Positions 12,993-14,623 of a stretch of DNA of 14,623 bases are shown piece by piece. Under the pieces are notes generated by a model. It saw only the letters and a program-made list of their open reading frames with translations. It was not told the DNA's origin and searched no databases. The stretch comes from Chloroflexota bacterium (GTDB lineage Bacteria > Chloroflexota > Dehalococcoidia > Dehalococcoidales > WRFJ01). The translations under genes were made by a program, and so were the position numbers. How positions within the stretch are numbered: position 1 is the stretch's first letter; each line of letters opens with the position of its first letter. Location of the stretch: assembly GCA_009778865.1 (NCBI GenBank), contig WRFJ01000009.1:1-14623 (forward strand), in the 5' to 3' direction.

Positions 12993-14531
12993 TTATTGAA
13001 CACAAGCACCGTAACCGTTAAATGGATCGTTGCCCATTTTGCTGATATCCCAGAAATCTTTGGGATCAAAGTGTCGACCGTAATCAAAGAAATCATCCAT
13101 CACTCTAAAGAAGCCGTTAAAGGCAGAAGTGGTGGCTGACGTCATTTTGATGATTTCATGGATGGAGGCAAAAGGTTTTTTAGAGAAGACACAAGTGCCC
13201 ATACAATTCCTGCATGAGCCTGCGTGCAAGCCACCAGGTGTGCCACGCCAAGGCAAACATCTGTCGTATCTGATATGCCAGGAATTATTGCCGTAACCAT
13301 TCCATTTACCGGTTATGTCCCAAGTAGGTTTACTCTCTTTGGAAATGGACTCTCCGGGACAGGTGTCAGCACATTTTTTGCAGGTATGGCAGAACTTCCA
13401 AATACCAGCATCAATGGGAGGCGTGGGAGTTAAGGGCAGATCGGTGAAAATGAAAATACTGAATCTAACATGACTGCCAAAAAATGGTGAAACCAGATAA
13501 TCGTGCCGGCCCAGTTCTCCCAAACCTGCCAAAATGCCCAAACCTGGGTTGGAACAGAATTGTCCGATAGCTTGATTATATCCCAATGAAGCAATAAAGG
13601 TCGACATGCGACATTCACCTAACGGCTCGTCCGAATAACCTAAGTTTGAACTAATACCACCTAATAATGTAGTTCCGTATTTATTTGAACAGCCAGACTG
13701 GGGGATTTGAGCTACTGCGACCCAGCGAAGAGAACGCGGTAAAACTGTAATTTCATCATTCCGATAGGGCTTTTCAATCGTTTCGCCGATTTCATCGTCC
13801 CAAACAATCCTTCTGTTTTGCAGGGTGTTGTAAGGTATTTTTTTCAATTCAGGAGTCATTTCCAGAGCACCTACTATGGGCATACCGAAAAAGCTAGCCA
13901 TTCTTCTGAGCATGTTGAGATTTTCTTCAGGAGTACCCTCGTATCTAGGTAAATCCAAGTCAGCTGCATTTAGACTACTCATAGCCATGGCTGGCGTAAT
14001 GATTTTGTTACCGAGATTAAGATTACCTATAAGCGCACCACGTGTGCCGCTAAAAGATGCCATATCTAAACCGGCTAAAGGTGGTGACGACGGACATACG
14101 CCAGTAGCAGAGTCCATAGCATAATCTCTACGAGAATCGCCGGGCATATTGTTTTTAATGCCATTGTATATGCCAATTAGGCGAGACCTAACCAGTTCAT
14201 CTTCTTGTTCAGGTGTATAATCAACATTAGTGCTTGGTCCCGGTAAGGGTGCTACTCCTCCGGCATATCCTCCGTGTTTAAAATCAAGGCGTTTTCTCAA
14301 ATCCCAGTCTACCTCTACGGTGGGGTTGTAATGGTCTCTCTTTTTGATCCACCATGGTAATTTGGCTCCTCCTTGAATACCAGCGATGTTGTTACTGCTG
14401 CCACCGCTGCTGCTTAGTTCGTCCAAATCGTGAAATACCGGTGCGCTCGCAGCAGCTGCCCCGACACCAGCTGCTCCTAGACCAATAGCTTTCATGAATT
14501 CTCGCCTAGATACTGTTGAATGTGTTTTCAT
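12993..14531 (-). CDS. rdhA: reductive dehalogenase catalytic subunit
   Basis: A 512-residue cobamide- and Fe-S-dependent terminal reductase that removes halogen from organohalides during respiration. The Tat signal SRREFMK (Arg9-Arg10) leads into a hydrophobic Gly/Ala stretch and APVFHDLDE, typical of Dehalococcoidia. The first 4Fe-4S site is Cys381, 384, 387 and 391 (CHTCKKCADTCP). The second is Cys425, 440, 443 and 447 (CLPW, then CRNCMGTC). The GELGRHDYLVSPFFGSHVRF stretch and TDLPL before the first cluster are family hallmarks. Length is normal and no key cysteine is missing. The ATG follows AAGGAG at 7 nt. The substrate cannot be told from sequence by eye. No MarR or two-component regulator lies in the window. 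Confidence 0.96.
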   Translation of the reverse strand: MKTHSTVSRREFMKAIGLGAAGVGAAAASAPVFHDLDELSSSGGSSNNIAGIQGGAKLPWWIKKRDHYNPTVEVDWDLRKRLDFKHGGYAGGVAPLPGPSTNVDYTPEQEDELVRSRLIGIYNGIKNNMPGDSRRDYAMDSATGVCPSSPPLAGLDMASFSGTRGALIGNLNLGNKIITPAMAMSSLNAADLDLPRYEGTPEENLNMLRRMASFFGMPIVGALEMTPELKKIPYNTLQNRRIVWDDEIGETIEKPYRNDEITVLPRSLRWVAVAQIPQSGCSNKYGTTLLGGISSNLGYSDEPLGECRMSTFIASLGYNQAIGQFCSNPGLGILAGLGELGRHDYLVSPFFGSHVRFSIFIFTDLPLTPTPPIDAGIWKFCHTCKKCADTCPGESISKESKPTWDITGKWNGYGNNSWHIRYDRCLPWRGTPGGLHAGSCRNCMGTCVFSKKPFASIHEIIKMTSATTSAFNGFFRVMDDFFDYGRHFDPKDFWDISKMGNDPFNGYGACVQ

Positions 14532-14561
14532 TCATTTCTCCTTTTTTAAATATAAAATATC

Positions 14562-14608
14562 AAATAAAGACCTGCTAAGCTCGACCTTTCCTAGCAGGAC
14601 GTTTATTT
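14562..14608 (-). promoter_or_regulatory. hairpin in the rdhA upstream region
   Basis: Arms CCTGCTA (14571-14577) and TAGCAGG (14592-14598) pair across a 14-base loop. Outer arms AAATAAA (14562-14568) and TTTATTT (14602-14608) extend the stem past a small internal loop. It lies 30 nt before the rdhA start. On the minus strand the T-rich tail could make it a terminator of an upstream gene, an attenuator, or a protein-binding site. Confidence 0.45.
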
Positions 14609-14623
14609 CAAATGGGGAATATT

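Noticed and set aside
12973..13005. Longer rdhB start overlapping rdhA
   Set aside because: The ATG at 12972 gives the normal RdhB N terminus and has a ribosome site; the extra residues are polar and unlike the family.

Overview
The window most likely comes from an organohalide-respiring member of the Chloroflexota class Dehalococcoidia (Dehalococcoides/Dehalogenimonas/Dehalobium relatives). The main evidence is the rdhA-rdhB pair at the right end. The RdhA twin-arginine leader and the small three-helix RdhB anchor look like those of Dehalococcoidia rather than Firmicutes. The DNA looks fairly AT-rich by eye. Two T-box riboswitches fit either phylum, so the assignment is an inference.

Layout, left to right. 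(1) At 70-1337 (- strand) lie two tandem paralogous P-loop kinase-like genes of unknown function; both appear to be transcribed as leaderless mRNAs. (2) At 1366-3293 (+ strand) lie a strong promoter, a tryptophan-type T-box, a 13-codon mini-ORF, a stand-alone trpB2 and a perfect 20-bp hairpin terminator. The promoter's -35 element overlaps that of the divergent kinase promoter. (3) At about 3300-3940 is decayed DNA, including a broken ABC-transporter ATPase on the - strand. (4) At 3950-7370 (- strand) lies ileS under an isoleucine-type T-box. It encodes a type-2 IleRS whose HIGH signature reads GIHH. (5) At 7359-12310 (- strand) lies a continuous run of core genes: rpsF-ssb-rpsR, then rpmH-rnpA-yidD-lipoprotein-yidC-jag. 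(6) At 12439-12599 (+ strand) are tRNA-Asp(GUC), its promoter and its terminator. (7) At 12633-14608 (- strand) lies rdhA-rdhB, with a hairpin in the rdhA leader and another hairpin after rdhB.

How the genes fit together. The central block supplies ribosome proteins (S6, S18, L34), SSB, the RNase P protein and membrane-protein insertion functions (YidD, YidC, KhpB/Jag). An eight-blade propeller lipoprotein is embedded among them. The two T-boxes tie IleRS and TrpB2 expression to uncharged tRNA-Ile and tRNA-Trp. RdhA is the cobamide/Fe-S terminal reductase, exported by Tat and held at the membrane by RdhB. No regulator for it is visible before the window ends.

Points most worth a second look: the GIHH active-site motif of IleRS (it resembles the altered motif linked to mupirocin hyper-resistance), the 107-nt yidC/jag overlap that encodes the basic YidC tail, the apparent AUA start of rpsF next to a possible S6:S18 autoregulatory leader, the divergent promoters that share a -35 element, and the mini-ORF between the Trp T-box and trpB2. 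I found no CRISPR array, insertion sequence or replication origin.
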